A DNA stretch of 64,000 nt from Pseudonocardia alaniniphila (GCF_022524485.1 NZ_JAKXMK010000011.1:1-64000), one strand, 5' to 3'. Shown: positions 1-8,831, counted from the first letter of the stretch. Translations and numbers: made by a program. Notes: a model not told the origin generated them from the sequence alone.

Positions 1-52
1 GCCAGAAGGCGTGGTCTGTGGTCTCGGTGTCGGCTGTGCGTCCGTTGGTCAT
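1..52 (-). CDS. 5' end of an unidentified gene (partial)
   Basis: Only the first 17 codons lie in the window. On the minus strand an ATG at 52-50 follows a GGAGGAGAAG ribosome-binding site at 61-70, and the reading begins MTNGRTADTETTDHAFW. The residues are too few to assign a family. The region upstream (53-300) has no other convincing gene and carries an 18-bp palindrome, so this looks like the start of a regulated transcription unit running out of the window. Confidence 0.5.
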   Translation of the reverse strand, partial: MTNGRTADTETTDHAFW

Positions 53-112
53 CGTGCTCACTTCTCCTCCAGATGTTTCGTGTCAGATCGTCTTTCTGCG
101 TGCGTCTCCCTC

Positions 113-130
113 CGCCGGTGTCCACCGGCG
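113..130. promoter_or_regulatory. 18-bp palindrome, possible operator
   Basis: CGCCGGTGTCCACCGGCG has perfect 8-bp arms around two bases. It lies 61 bp upstream of the partial minus-strand gene starting at 52. Position and symmetry suggest an operator; the cognate regulator is unknown. Confidence 0.3.
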
Positions 131-302
131 TGATATGGGGACCTCGTCACGGCTCGCGACCGTTCATCCGGGGGCCGTGTATGCGTTTCAGCGTCACATT
201 CGGGCCACGCCCATCGCACCCGTGGAAGTCTCTGGCGTGTCGTCCCGGGTGCCGGCCCCGTGCACCCGGGACAACACACCGCTGGGGGGCGGATGACCTG
301 CA

Positions 303-321
303 GGGCCCGTAACGCGGGCCC
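303..321 (-). terminator. Hairpin terminator after the crotonase gene
   Basis: GGGCCCG and CGGGCCC form a perfect 7-bp GC stem around TAACG, just past the stop codon of the minus-strand gene ending at 327. There is no U-tract, as is common for actinobacterial terminators. Confidence 0.5.
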
Positions 322-326
322 GGGCG

Positions 327-1091
327 TCACGTCTGGTTCTGGTAGGGCAGGTCGGCCGCGGTGAGACCTTCGAGCGCCATGCCGAAGGGGACGTCCTGGA
401 GGATCCGGCGGCGCAGGTTGGCGTTCAGCGTCTGCTTCTGCAGGGCGCGGTAGAGCGCCGGTTTCGCGGCGAGGCCACGTGCGATCTGCACGCCACGCTC
501 GAGGGCGTGGTCATGGGCGACCACCTCGCTCACGACGCCCCACTGCAGGGCTGTCTGCGCGTCGATCTGCTCGCCCGTCCAGAGCAGCCACTTGGCACGG
601 GCCGTTCCCGCGATCTCCTCCCAGACGACCTGCACGCCGTCGCCGCCGGTGATGCCGAACTCGGGGTGTGGGGAGTCGCCGTACGTCGCCCGCTCCGAGG
701 CGATGTGGATGTCGGCGACGAGCAGATACTCGGAATGGACGGTCGCGGGGCCGTTGGCGACGCCGACCACGGGCATCGGCAGCTCGATCAGACGCTGGAG
801 CACCTTCGAGCCCTCGCTCCGCGTCTTCTCCCATGCGGCAGGCTTGAAGATCTCCCCGAGGCTCGGCCCGTCGATCTGATCCATGAACGCGTCGCCGGTG
901 CCGGTGATGACCAGGGCCTTGTTGTCCCTGTCCAGCGAGATCTCTTCGAGTGCAGCCGGGAAGTCCTGGTGGGTCCGGCCGGTGAACACCACCGGGCCCC
1001 CGTTGGTGTGGAAGCGCAGCAGGAGCACACCCTCGCTGTCTCGCCCGAAGGCGAGGTTGTCGTATTTGTCGAAGTACTCGGGGGTGGCCAA
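327..1091 (-). CDS. Crotonase-fold C-C hydrolase resembling 6-oxocamphor hydrolase
   Basis: This is a 254-residue enoyl-CoA hydratase/isomerase superfamily protein. The start is taken as TTG at 1091 because GAGGAG sits 6 nt before it; the open frame upstream has no family similarity. The sequence follows the crotonase core (VITGTGDAF, VVGVANGPATVH, FGITGGDG), but it most resembles 6-oxocamphor hydrolase, which cleaves cyclic beta-diketones by a retro-Claisen reaction without CoA. His119, His142, Asp151 and Glu241 fall where, from memory, that enzyme has His122, His145, Asp154 and Glu244, a constant offset of three. Its tryptophan is replaced by Phe36. A CoA-dependent hydratase remains possible. 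The gene is divergent from the LuxR regulator at 1396, a likely controller. Confidence 0.75.
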   Translation of the reverse strand: MATPEYFDKYDNLAFGRDSEGVLLLRFHTNGGPVVFTGRTHQDFPAALEEISLDRDNKALVITGTGDAFMDQIDGPSLGEIFKPAAWEKTRSEGSKVLQRLIELPMPVVGVANGPATVHSEYLLVADIHIASERATYGDSPHPEFGITGGDGVQVVWEEIAGTARAKWLLWTGEQIDAQTALQWGVVSEVVAHDHALERGVQIARGLAAKPALYRALQKQTLNANLRRRILQDVPFGMALEGLTAADLPYQNQT

Positions 1092-1228
1092 CGTTGTCTC
1101 CTCTGTGCTGGGCCATCTGGCAGAGGCACGATCGGCGGCGTCGCGACTCGATCGAACCCGTGAAAGTCCCGGGACCCGTGCGGCGTCGGCGCCATGTGAC
1201 GGCTCGTTGCCGGGCATACGTGACACCC

Positions 1229-1240
1229 GTCTCGCGAGAC
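1229..1240. promoter_or_regulatory. 12-bp palindrome in the divergent promoter region
   Basis: The 304-bp gap between the hydrolase start (1091) and the regulator start (1396) contains GTCTCGCGAGAC, a perfect 12-bp palindrome. It is a candidate operator for one or both divergent genes. I see no other clear element in the gap. Confidence 0.3.
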
Positions 1241-1395
1241 TGCCGGGCACCCGCAAGCGCTGGTACGAGGCCCGGCGGTCGGAGCCGCCGCCGCCGTGCC
1301 CCGGCGCGGCAGGGCCGACATGTGGCGGTCCGCATGACGGCGTGCGGATACTCGGTAGGTGGCTCGTCGAAGACACACACTGGTGGTGTGACCTG

Positions 1396-4125
1396 TTGTT
1401 ACGTGACCGGCACAGCGAGCGCGGCACGCTCGACCGGCTGTTGGAGGCCGTTCAGTCGGGTGAGAGTCGCGCGCTGGTCCTGCGCGGCGAATCGGGTGTG
1501 GGCAAGACGGCCCTGCTCGAGTACATGGCCGAGCGGGCGACCCGGCGCGGGCTCTTGGTGGCACGGGTCGTCGGTGTCCAGTCGGAGATGGAGCTCGCAT
1601 TCGCCGGGTTGCACCAGTTGTGCGGGCCGATGCTGGACCGGGCCGAGCGGCTGGCCGGGCCGCAGCGCCGGGCGCTGTGCACGGCTTTCGGGCTGAGCGA
1701 CGGCCCTGCCCCGGATCGCTTCCTGGTGGGGCTGGCCGTGCTCGGCCTGATCGCCGAGGTGGCCTGCAAGCGCCCGCTGGTCTGCGTCGTGGACGACGCC
1801 CAATGGCTCGACCACGCCTCGGCCCAGGCGCTGGCCTTCGTCGCGCGCCGGCTGGAGGCCGAGTCGGTGGCGATGGTCTTCGCTTCCCGGCTCCCCGACA
1901 AGGTCGTGGAGCTGGAGGATCTGCCGGAGCTCGAGGTCACCGGGTTGGCCCCGAACGAGGCGCGAGCGCTGCTGGGCGAGGTGGTGCGCGGGCCTGTGGA
2001 CGACCGGGTTCTCGACCGGATCGTCGCCGAGACGCGGGGCAACCCGCTGGCGCTGCTGGAGCTGCCACGCGGGCTGACGTCCGCGCAGCTGGTGGCGGGG
2101 TTCGGCTTGTCGGGTGCGCAGGCGCTTCCGCGGCAGATCGAGGAGAGCTTCCGGCGACAGGTTGCCACGCTCGATGCCGAGGCCCGGCAGCTGCTGCTGG
2201 TGGCCGCTGCAGAGCCGGTCGGCGACCCGGTCCTGGTGTGGCGTGCAGCCGAGCGGCTGGGAATCGGCTCCGCAGCGGCGGCGCCGAGCGTCGCCACCGG
2301 GCTCGTCGAGATCGGCACGGTGGTGCGGTTCCGGCACCCGTTGGTGCGGTCGGCGATCTACTGGGCGGCGTCGCCGGAGGAGCGGCGCAACGCGCACCAG
2401 GCGCTGGCGGACGCCACCGATGCCGAGACGGATCCCGACCGGCGAGCCTGGCACCACGCGCAGGCCGCGTCCGCTCCGGACGAGGTCGTCGCCGCGGAGC
2501 TGGAGCGATCGGCCGATCGGGCGCAGGCGCGTGGCGGGCTGGCCGCGGCGGCCGCGTTCCTGGAACGCGCGGCCGAACTGACTCCTGAGCCGTCGCGCCG
2601 GGCCGACCGCACCCTCGCCGCGGCTCAGGCGACGCACCACGCAGGGATGCCCGATGCGACCCGGCGGTTGCTCGCCCTCGTGGAGGCGCTCCCACTGGAC
2701 AAGCTCCAGGCCGCTCAGATGGACCTGCTGCGCGCCCGGATCGCGTTGACCGTGAACCGGGGCCGGGAAGCCCCGCCGCTGCTGCTCGGCGCCGCCAAAC
2801 AGCTCGAGCCACTCGACGTCCGGCTGGCCCGCGAGACCTACCTGGACGCATTGCTGGCGACGATGTTCGCCGGCGCGCTGGCCGACGACGGCGTGCGCGC
2901 CGCGGCCGAGGCCGCCCGTGCGGCGCCTGCACCCGTGCAGCCCCCGCGCGCGCCCGATCTGCTCCTCGACGGCCTCGCGATCCGCTTCACGGACGGTTAT
3001 GCCGCGGGAGTGCCGATACTCCGGCAGGCCCTGTGTGCTTTCCGCAGCCCGAAGCTCTGTGCGTCGGAGCTGCATTGGCTCTGGCTCGCCCACATCACGG
3101 CCGGGAACCTGTGGGACGAGGCGACGTTGGAGACGTCGCGCCACCTGGAGCTCGCCCGGGATGCGGGCGCGCTCACCACGCTGCCCCTCGCCCTGACCTC
3201 ACGTATCGGCTCGCTCGTGTACCTCGGCGAGCTCGCCGAGGCCGCCGGGCTGCTCCAGGAGGTGGAGTCGGTGAGCGCGGCGACCGGGATCCCCGTCGCG
3301 CCCTACGGCGCCCTCTTGCTCGCTGCCTGGCGCGGCCGGGAAGCCGATGCGTTCCGGCTGATCGAGACCACCACCGAGGAGGTGCTCCGCCGGGGCGAGG
3401 GTTTCGGGCTGATCATCACGGGTGCCGCGGACGCGTTGCTCTGCAACAGCTTGGGACGGTACGAGGACGCCTACGCCGCGGCGCGGCGGGCGAGTGAGTA
3501 CCCGCCGGTGATGGGAGTGGAACCGTGGGGCGTGCTGGTCGAGCTCATCGAGGCGGCCACCCGGGGCGGGCGGCCCGAACAGGCTGCAGGAGCTCTGGAG
3601 CAGCTCGTCGAGACGACCCGGGCCAGCGGCACGGACTGGGCGCTGGGGATCGAGGCGCGCTGTCGTGCGCTGATGAGTGAGGCCGGTGGGGCCGAGGACG
3701 CCTATCGGGAGGCGATCGAGCGGCTGGGCCGGACCCGCATCAAGGGCGAGCTTGCGCGGGCGCATCTGGTGTTCGGCGAATGGTTGCGCCGGGAACGTCG
3801 GCGGTTGGATGCGCGTGAGCAGTTGCGGATCGCTTTCGAGTCGTTCTCGGCGATGGGGATGGAGGCGTTTGCTGGGCGTGCGGCTCGTGAGTTGGGGGCG
3901 ACCGGGGAGACGGCGCGGAAGCGGAATGTGGAGACCAGCAGTGAGCTGACCGCTCAGGAAGCGCAGATCGTCCGGTTGGTGCGAGAGGGGTTGTCGAACC
4001 CGGAGATTGCGGCACGGTTGTTCTTGAGTCCGCGCACGGTGGAATGGCATTTGAGCAGGATCTTCGGGAAGCTCAACATCACCTCCCGCCGCCAGCTGCG
4101 CAGCCGCGCCTACCAGTCGCTGTAG
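1396..4125 (+). CDS. Large LuxR-family regulator with N-terminal ATPase (LAL/MalT type)
   Basis: About 909 residues. A P-loop NTPase lies at the N-terminus (Walker A GESGVGKT at residues 31-38, Walker B VCVVDDAQWLD near 125-137). A long helical, TPR-like middle follows, and a C-terminal LuxR helix-turn-helix (LTAQEAQIVRLVREGL, SPRTVEWHLSRIFGKL) binds DNA. The frame is open far upstream. I chose TTG at 1396 because the protein then begins LRDRHSERGTLDRLLEAV, as family members do. The ribosome-binding site is weak, so the start is uncertain. Such regulators act as ATP- and ligand-dependent activators of catabolic or secondary-metabolite genes. The divergent hydrolase gene is the obvious candidate target. 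Confidence 0.9.
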   Translation: MLRDRHSERGTLDRLLEAVQSGESRALVLRGESGVGKTALLEYMAERATRRGLLVARVVGVQSEMELAFAGLHQLCGPMLDRAERLAGPQRRALCTAFGLSDGPAPDRFLVGLAVLGLIAEVACKRPLVCVVDDAQWLDHASAQALAFVARRLEAESVAMVFASRLPDKVVELEDLPELEVTGLAPNEARALLGEVVRGPVDDRVLDRIVAETRGNPLALLELPRGLTSAQLVAGFGLSGAQALPRQIEESFRRQVATLDAEARQLLLVAAAEPVGDPVLVWRAAERLGIGSAAAAPSVATGLVEIGTVVRFRHPLVRSAIYWAASPEERRNAHQALADATDAETDPDRRAWHHAQAASAPDEVVAAELERSADRAQARGGLAAAAAFLERAAELTPEPSRRADRTLAAAQATHHAGMPDATRRLLALVEALPLDKLQAAQMDLLRARIALTVNRGREAPPLLLGAAKQLEPLDVRLARETYLDALLATMFAGALADDGVRAAAEAARAAPAPVQPPRAPDLLLDGLAIRFTDGYAAGVPILRQALCAFRSPKLCASELHWLWLAHITAGNLWDEATLETSRHLELARDAGALTTLPLALTSRIGSLVYLGELAEAAGLLQEVESVSAATGIPVAPYGALLLAAWRGREADAFRLIETTTEEVLRRGEGFGLIITGAADALLCNSLGRYEDAYAAARRASEYPPVMGVEPWGVLVELIEAATRGGRPEQAAGALEQLVETTRASGTDWALGIEARCRALMSEAGGAEDAYREAIERLGRTRIKGELARAHLVFGEWLRRERRRLDAREQLRIAFESFSAMGMEAFAGRAARELGATGETARKRNVETSSELTAQEAQIVRLVREGLSNPEIAARLFLSPRTVEWHLSRIFGKLNITSRRQLRSRAYQSL

Positions 4126-4140
4126 CGCGGTGCCCTCGCC

Positions 4141-4581
4141 TCAGCCGGACGAGGCTGCCGTGATCGAGTGGCGTCGCGCGGCAAGCAGGCCGTCGAGGCT
4201 GTACCGCCCGCCACCGACTGCCGCCACCAGCAGCGCGACCACCGCGATCAGGCCGACGAGCTCCCAGCCGCCCTGATCGACGAACACGCCGTTGCGGACG
4301 TGGACGATGATCAGTGCGCCCAGCATGTCCAACGCGACCAGGCCCGCGGCCACCGTGGTGACGAGCCCGACGAGCAGCAGCAGGCCGCCGCCGAGTTCGG
4401 CGACCATCGCGTAGATCGCGGAGACGGTCGGCAACGGGACGCCCATCGATCCGAAGGCCGCGCCGGTGGCGCCGATGCCGTCCGTGAGCAGCTTCTGGAG
4501 GCCGTGCGCGACGAGCACGACGCCGAGGAGGACGCGGGCGACGAGGACGGCGATGTCATCGGCAGGACGGGACAGGGTCAT
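4141..4581 (-). CDS. DoxX family membrane protein (second of a pair)
   Basis: 146 residues with four predicted transmembrane helices and the DoxX signature: VARVLLGVVLVAHGLQKL near the N-terminus and GALIIVHVRNGVF followed by GGWELVGL. DoxX-type proteins are small inner-membrane proteins linked to quinone or thiol redox chemistry; the specific role here is unknown. ATG at 4581 follows GGAGATCCC. The gene lies 78 bp downstream of a paralogue on the same strand, so the two probably form one transcript. It ends 15 bp from the convergent LuxR gene. Confidence 0.88.
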   Translation of the reverse strand: MTLSRPADDIAVLVARVLLGVVLVAHGLQKLLTDGIGATGAAFGSMGVPLPTVSAIYAMVAELGGGLLLLVGLVTTVAAGLVALDMLGALIIVHVRNGVFVDQGGWELVGLIAVVALLVAAVGGGRYSLDGLLAARRHSITAASSG

Positions 4582-4659
4582 GGGATCTCCGGGTTCGATC
4601 GGGCTCTCGACTGGTGGAAGGGCGCCGACGCGCCCGGTGTGCGGACCGGCCCTCCTTCG

Positions 4660-5103
4660 TCAGCGCACGCCGACAGCCGGCGTCTCCTCACGCATGCGCA
4701 GCAGGTGGGCCACGCTGTAGCGCCCCGGCCCGGTGGCCGCGATACCCAGGAGGCCGGCGCCGAGCACGCCGACGAGCTCCCACCCGCCGTCGGCGACGAA
4801 GATGCCGTTGGGGATGTGCACGAAGACCGCGGCACCCGCCATCGTGATGAGCTCCAGTCCTGAGACCAGGAGCGTGGCCACGCCGGCGATCATCAGCATG
4901 CTGCCGGCGAACTCGACGACCGTCACGAACGACGCGGAGATGATGGCGAGCGGGATGCTCATGTTCTCGAAGCCCCGGGAGGTCTGGCCGATCCCGTCGA
5001 TCGCCAGCTTCTGGTAGCCGTGGGCGAACATCACGACGCCGATCACGACACGAGTGATCAGCAGTACCCAGTCGCGTGCGGGTGCAGGGAGAGATCGGTA
5101 CAT
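4660..5103 (-). CDS. DoxX family membrane protein (first of a pair)
   Basis: 147 residues, four predicted transmembrane helices and the same architecture as its downstream neighbour: ITRVVIGVVMFAHGYQKL, a second helix pair, then AAVFVHIPNGIF and GGWELVGVLGAG. The two proteins align end to end, so this is a tandem duplication that has diverged. ATG at 5103 has GGAG eight bases upstream. Function beyond DoxX membership cannot be read from the sequence; paired membrane subunits are plausible. Confidence 0.88.
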   Translation of the reverse strand: MYRSLPAPARDWVLLITRVVIGVVMFAHGYQKLAIDGIGQTSRGFENMSIPLAIISASFVTVVEFAGSMLMIAGVATLLVSGLELITMAGAAVFVHIPNGIFVADGGWELVGVLGAGLLGIAATGPGRYSVAHLLRMREETPAVGVR

Positions 5104-5559
5104 CGGGGAGCTCCAGGAGGCACTCGGTGATCGGCCCCGACTCCGGGGCGGGGTAAGTCAATCGAACGGGATGGCTCGAACTGCCCCGTTCGGGTGGCTA
5201 CGCGGCGGCCGAACGACGGAGAGCGACGAGCAGTAGGCGTAATGCAACGGCCATTTCACCTGGTCGTGTTCGGTCAGTCACCCCTCGTGCGATGCCGTTC
5301 GGCGCTCGTCATCTCGGCGACCGCGAGGGCGGCCGGGAGCCCGCCTTCGGCGCATGGTCAATACCTGCCCCGCGGGCCCGGCGGGAGCCCTGCGCCCGCC
5401 CCGTGATCGTTCGCCTCGTACCTGGCCGGATGGGCGGGGACAACTGTGGAGAGTCCGCTTTTGCGGGTCCATCTCTATCGACCTTCCGCAGATGCGGTGG
5501 TTCCATGGCGTTCTGGGTCGTGGCGGCGAACCAGTCTGATTCCAGCGAGGAGGACGATG
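5104..5559. other. Intergenic region upstream of aldehyde dehydrogenase
   Basis: This 456-bp gap separates the DoxX pair from the aldehyde dehydrogenase, transcribed in opposite directions. No frame in it has convincing coding character. CCGCAGATGCGG at 5486-5497 is a short palindrome 63 bp before the dehydrogenase and may be an operator. Confidence 0.35.
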
Positions 5560-7050
5560 ATGACCCTGGCGTTCGAGGCACCCCGCATCCAGGAGGTCGT
5601 GGGATCGCTCAGCCGCAAGATGCTGATCAACGGCGAATGGGTCGATGCGGCGTCGGGTTCGACGTTCGACAGCGTCAACCCGGCCACGGAGGAGGTGCTC
5701 GCCTCGGTGGCGCACGGTCAGGCGGAGGACGCCGACCGGGCCGTACGTGCGGCGCGTGCCGCGTTCGAGGACGGTTCGGCGTGGCGCAAGATGCCCCACG
5801 GGCAGCGCGGCCGGATCATCCACAAGCTCGGTGACCTGATCCTGGACCACCTCGAGGAGTTCGCACTCCTCGAGTCGTTGGACAACGGAAAGCCCTTCGC
5901 GGTGGCCAAGGCGGCGGACGTGCCGTTGGCGGCCGACATGTTCCACTACATGTCGGGCTGGACGACCAAGATCGAGGGCAGCACGCTGCCGATCTCGGCG
6001 CACGACCCGGACGCCTACCTCGGGTTCACCCTGCGGGAGCCGGTCAGGGTGGCGGCGCAGATCATTCCGTGGAACTTCCCGTTGCTGATGGCCGCGTGGA
6101 AGGTGGCCCCCGCGCTCGCGGCGGGGTGCACGATCGTCCTCAAGCCCGCCGAGCAGACGCCGCTGTCGGCGTTGCTTCTCGGTGAGCTGGCGATGCAGGC
6201 GGGGCTGCCGCCGGGCGTGCTCAACATCGTCACCGGCTTCGGTGACGCGGGCGCGGCACTGGCCGCGCACCCCGACGTGGACAAGGTGGCGTTCACCGGG
6301 TCCACCGAGGTGGGCAAGCAGATCGTGCAGGCAGCGGCGGGCAACCTGAAGAAGGTCACCCTGGAGTTGGGCGGCAAGTCGCCCAACGTCGTCTACGCCG
6401 ACGCGGACATCGAGAAGGCCATCGCCGGATCGGCCAACGCGATCTTCTTCAACCAGGGCGAGTGCTGTGTCGCGGGCTCCCGGCTCTACGTCGAGGAGTC
6501 GGTGTATGACCAGGTCGTGGAAGGCGTTGCCGAGCAGGCCCGCAACATCAAGGTCGGCAACGGGCTCGACGAGTCGACCATGATGGGCCCGCTGGTGTCG
6601 TCCGAGCAGTTCGACCGGGTGACCGGCTACATCACCTCGGGCCGCGACGAGGGCGCGAACATCATCGGCGGTGAGCGGGTGGGCGACAAGGGATACTTCG
6701 TGGCCCCGACGATCCTCACCGGCACTCGCGAGGAGATGAAGGCCGTTCAGGAGGAGATCTTCGGTCCGGTCGTGGCCGCCGCGCCGTTCAACGCGGACCG
6801 CGACATCCTGCCCACCGCCAACAACACGAACTTCGGGCTGGGTGCCGGGGTGTTCACCCGCGACATCGGCAAGGCCTACCGCACCGCCCGGCGGCTGCGG
6901 GCAGGCACGGTGTGGGTCAACACCTGGAACGTGTTCGACGCGACCCTCCCGTTCGGCGGCTACAAGGAATCCGGGTGGGGCCGGGAGATGGGCCAGGCCG
7001 TCTTCAACAACTACATGGAGACCAAGACGGTGATCACCGACCTGAGCTGA
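5560..7050 (+). CDS. NAD(P)-dependent aldehyde dehydrogenase
   Basis: 496 residues covering the full family length. It oxidises an aldehyde to the acid through a cysteine thiohemiacetal. Visible residues are Asn172 (PWNFP), the cofactor loop VAFTGSTEVGK near 243-253, general base Glu269 (LELGGK) and nucleophile Cys302 in NQGECC. It belongs to the betaine/phenylacetaldehyde/retinal-type group; the substrate cannot be fixed from sequence. Two ATGs are adjacent. I chose the second (5560) because GGAGG lies 6 nt before it. It converges with the PadR gene, only 4 bp between stop codons. A role in detoxifying or catabolising an aldehyde next to formate dehydrogenase is possible. Confidence 0.92.
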   Translation: MTLAFEAPRIQEVVGSLSRKMLINGEWVDAASGSTFDSVNPATEEVLASVAHGQAEDADRAVRAARAAFEDGSAWRKMPHGQRGRIIHKLGDLILDHLEEFALLESLDNGKPFAVAKAADVPLAADMFHYMSGWTTKIEGSTLPISAHDPDAYLGFTLREPVRVAAQIIPWNFPLLMAAWKVAPALAAGCTIVLKPAEQTPLSALLLGELAMQAGLPPGVLNIVTGFGDAGAALAAHPDVDKVAFTGSTEVGKQIVQAAAGNLKKVTLELGGKSPNVVYADADIEKAIAGSANAIFFNQGECCVAGSRLYVEESVYDQVVEGVAEQARNIKVGNGLDESTMMGPLVSSEQFDRVTGYITSGRDEGANIIGGERVGDKGYFVAPTILTGTREEMKAVQEEIFGPVVAAAPFNADRDILPTANNTNFGLGAGVFTRDIGKAYRTARRLRAGTVWVNTWNVFDATLPFGGYKESGWGREMGQAVFNNYMETKTVITDLS

Positions 7051-7054
7051 TTTG

Positions 7055-7576
7055 TCAGCGGGTGGTCGATGCGCGGGACAGGTCCTCCACGAAGTCGAGG
7101 GCCGATGCGGTGGTCGCCCGGCGCCAGCTGAACAGCACGGCGTCGAAACCGGTGTGCCGGGCGGCCTCCGAGTCCAGCGCTCGTGCGATGGTCGCCAATG
7201 TCTCGCGCTGCTGGGCGAGTACGGGGGCGGGGTCGCCGCGGCGGCGGTCCAGCAGTGCGAGCTTGACCAGGAAGTGCGAGCGCATCTCCCGGACGTGCTC
7301 GACCGGGGTCTGGAGCCACTTCTCGGCCTCGCGATGGCCGAGCGGGGTGCTCGCGTACACCGTGCGTTGCGGCCCGGCCTCGGACTCCACCGCATCGGGC
7401 CGCACCATTTCGGCTTCGAGCAGCCTGCCGAGCGCGCGGTACACGACCGGGCGAGGAAGGTGCCAGACCCGTCCGAGCTCGCCGTCGCGGGCCGTCAACG
7501 CGGCCACGGCGAATCCGTGCACCGGTCGCTCGTCGATCACGCTGAGCACGATCCACTCGGCCAGACCGAGATGCAT
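7055..7576 (-). CDS. PadR-family transcriptional regulator
   Basis: 173 residues. The N-terminal winged helix (LGLAEWIVLSVIDERPVHGF, HLPRPVVYRALGRLLEAEMV) is typical of PadR repressors, and the helical C-terminus provides dimerisation. PadR proteins respond to phenolics or drugs, often controlling a divergent or adjacent gene. ATG at 7576 is preceded by TAGGCT with 6 bases between, suggesting a leaderless transcript. It is divergent from the zinc-finger gene at 7690 and convergent with the aldehyde dehydrogenase; the inverted repeat at 7641-7660 lies in its upstream region. Confidence 0.88.
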   Translation of the reverse strand: MHLGLAEWIVLSVIDERPVHGFAVAALTARDGELGRVWHLPRPVVYRALGRLLEAEMVRPDAVESEAGPQRTVYASTPLGHREAEKWLQTPVEHVREMRSHFLVKLALLDRRRGDPAPVLAQQRETLATIARALDSEAARHTGFDAVLFSWRRATTASALDFVEDLSRASTTR

Positions 7577-7640
7577 CGGCTCAGCCTAGTGCCGAGGAAA
7601 CGCGACACCGGACGACCTCGCCCGGGAGGTTCGTCCGAGG

Positions 7641-7660
7641 CTAGTCTCAGTGATACTAGT
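7641..7660. promoter_or_regulatory. Inverted repeat shared with the IclR promoter (copy 1)
   Basis: CTAGTCTCAGTGATACTAGT has CTAGT/ACTAG arms and a GATACT -10-like box. A copy matching at 18 of 20 bases lies at 10423-10442. It is 29 bp upstream of the zinc-finger gene. The two sites probably bind the same regulator, overlapping the promoter. Confidence 0.6.
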
Positions 7661-7689
7661 GGCCATCGTTCCCCGCCTCGGGAGGCCTC

Positions 7690-8787
7690 ATGTCATCAGC
7701 GGAGACAGCGTGGACGGCGCTGCCGCATCCGCCGGAATACGTGCCGTCGACGTGGGCGCGCGGTCGATCTGTGCACGAAGTGGCCGGGGTACTACCGGAC
7801 GGAACCGTTCACTACGCCCCGATCGGCGTGGTGATCGGCGACGGGCCGGTGGTGATGTGCCACCTCTGCGGGGAGTGGTTCCGGTCGGTGCTGGCGCACC
7901 TGCGTTCCCACGGCTGGAGCCAGGAGGCCTACCGGACGGCGTTCGGTCTCGAACGCGGGCAGCCCCTGGAGGGCACCTCCACCCGGGAGCGCCGGGCGGC
8001 CGCGCTGACCGTCCGCAGGTCGACCGATCCCGCGATCCGTGAAGGGTGCGATGTCGGGATGCGCTGGGCGAAGTCCGGCGGGTTGAGCAGGGCCGCAGCG
8101 CTGGCGGCACGCGGCAGGCCGCAGCCCGAGCAGCGCCGTCGCAAGACGCTGGCCACGCTGGCGGCGATCTCCCTGGAGAAGCGGGCCGCCGCCACCCGCC
8201 GGTACGCGGACGAGCGGCTGCGCGAGACGGCCACGGCCGCGGCGCAGCGCCTCGGGTTCTCCGACATCGGCACGCTGGTGCGTGAGCGCATCCGGGACGG
8301 TTCCAGCCTCGCCGCGATCAGCCGTGCGGCCGGCCTGCACAAGGACTGGCTCAGCCGGCACCTCGCCGCGGTCGACCCGGAGGCCGCCGCAGCCGTCGAC
8401 GACGAGGTGCGTGGCAGGCGCCGGGCCCGCTGGGATCAGTCGTGGCTGCCGGTGGTGGAGGCACTCGGGTTCCCGGACGTCGCCGTCTACCTGGAGGACC
8501 GGCACCTGCGCAAGCACTGGACGGTGGCGGCGATCGGCGTCGAGGTCGGGATGTCGCGTCCCGCGGTCGAGTCCGCGATGCGGCGCCACGGGATCGATCG
8601 GCACCTGCACGCGACCTCGCGGTCACGCACGCAACGCCGGGCAGATGCCATCGCGCACCGCTTCGGCTTCGACAGCATCGACGACTATCTGTCGGCCCGT
8701 CGCGCCGAGGGCCTGTCGTGGAAGCGGATCGCCCACGAGTGCGACGAGGCGGAGACGTGGGTGCGCAGGCGCGCCGGACTCTGCTGA
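7690..8787 (+). CDS. Ros/MucR-type zinc-finger protein with three HTH-like repeats
   Basis: 365 residues. A single zinc finger, Cys57-x2-Cys60-x9-His70-x3-His74, followed by SHGWSQEAYRTAFGL, matches the Ros/MucR DNA-binding domain. The C-terminal half contains three imperfect repeats of about 43-46 residues (roughly 184-226, 255-300 and 320-363). Each begins with xxLGFxDI or the like and ends in a helix-turn-helix-like pattern (SLAAISRAAGLHKDWLSRHL in the first). The central part is basic. A multivalent DNA-binding protein is the likely role; targets are unknown. It shares an upstream inverted repeat with the IclR gene 2.8 kb away. Ros/MucR fingers are best known from alphaproteobacteria, though related domains occur in actinobacteria and phages. 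Confidence 0.75.
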   Translation: MSSAETAWTALPHPPEYVPSTWARGRSVHEVAGVLPDGTVHYAPIGVVIGDGPVVMCHLCGEWFRSVLAHLRSHGWSQEAYRTAFGLERGQPLEGTSTRERRAAALTVRRSTDPAIREGCDVGMRWAKSGGLSRAAALAARGRPQPEQRRRKTLATLAAISLEKRAAATRRYADERLRETATAAAQRLGFSDIGTLVRERIRDGSSLAAISRAAGLHKDWLSRHLAAVDPEAAAAVDDEVRGRRRARWDQSWLPVVEALGFPDVAVYLEDRHLRKHWTVAAIGVEVGMSRPAVESAMRRHGIDRHLHATSRSRTQRRADAIAHRFGFDSIDDYLSARRAEGLSWKRIAHECDEAETWVRRRAGLC

Positions 8788-8831
8788 GTCGCCGGGCGGG
8801 CGACCGCCCGCGGCAGCGGCGGAAATGACGG

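Noticed and set aside
883-1395. N-terminal extension of the LuxR regulator to 883
   Set aside because: The open frame there runs antisense to the hydrolase gene and has no family similarity; GC-rich DNA keeps such frames open.
5278-7395. Large minus-strand ORF opposite the aldehyde dehydrogenase
   Set aside because: It is a shadow of the dehydrogenase and PadR genes, with no domain and atypical composition.
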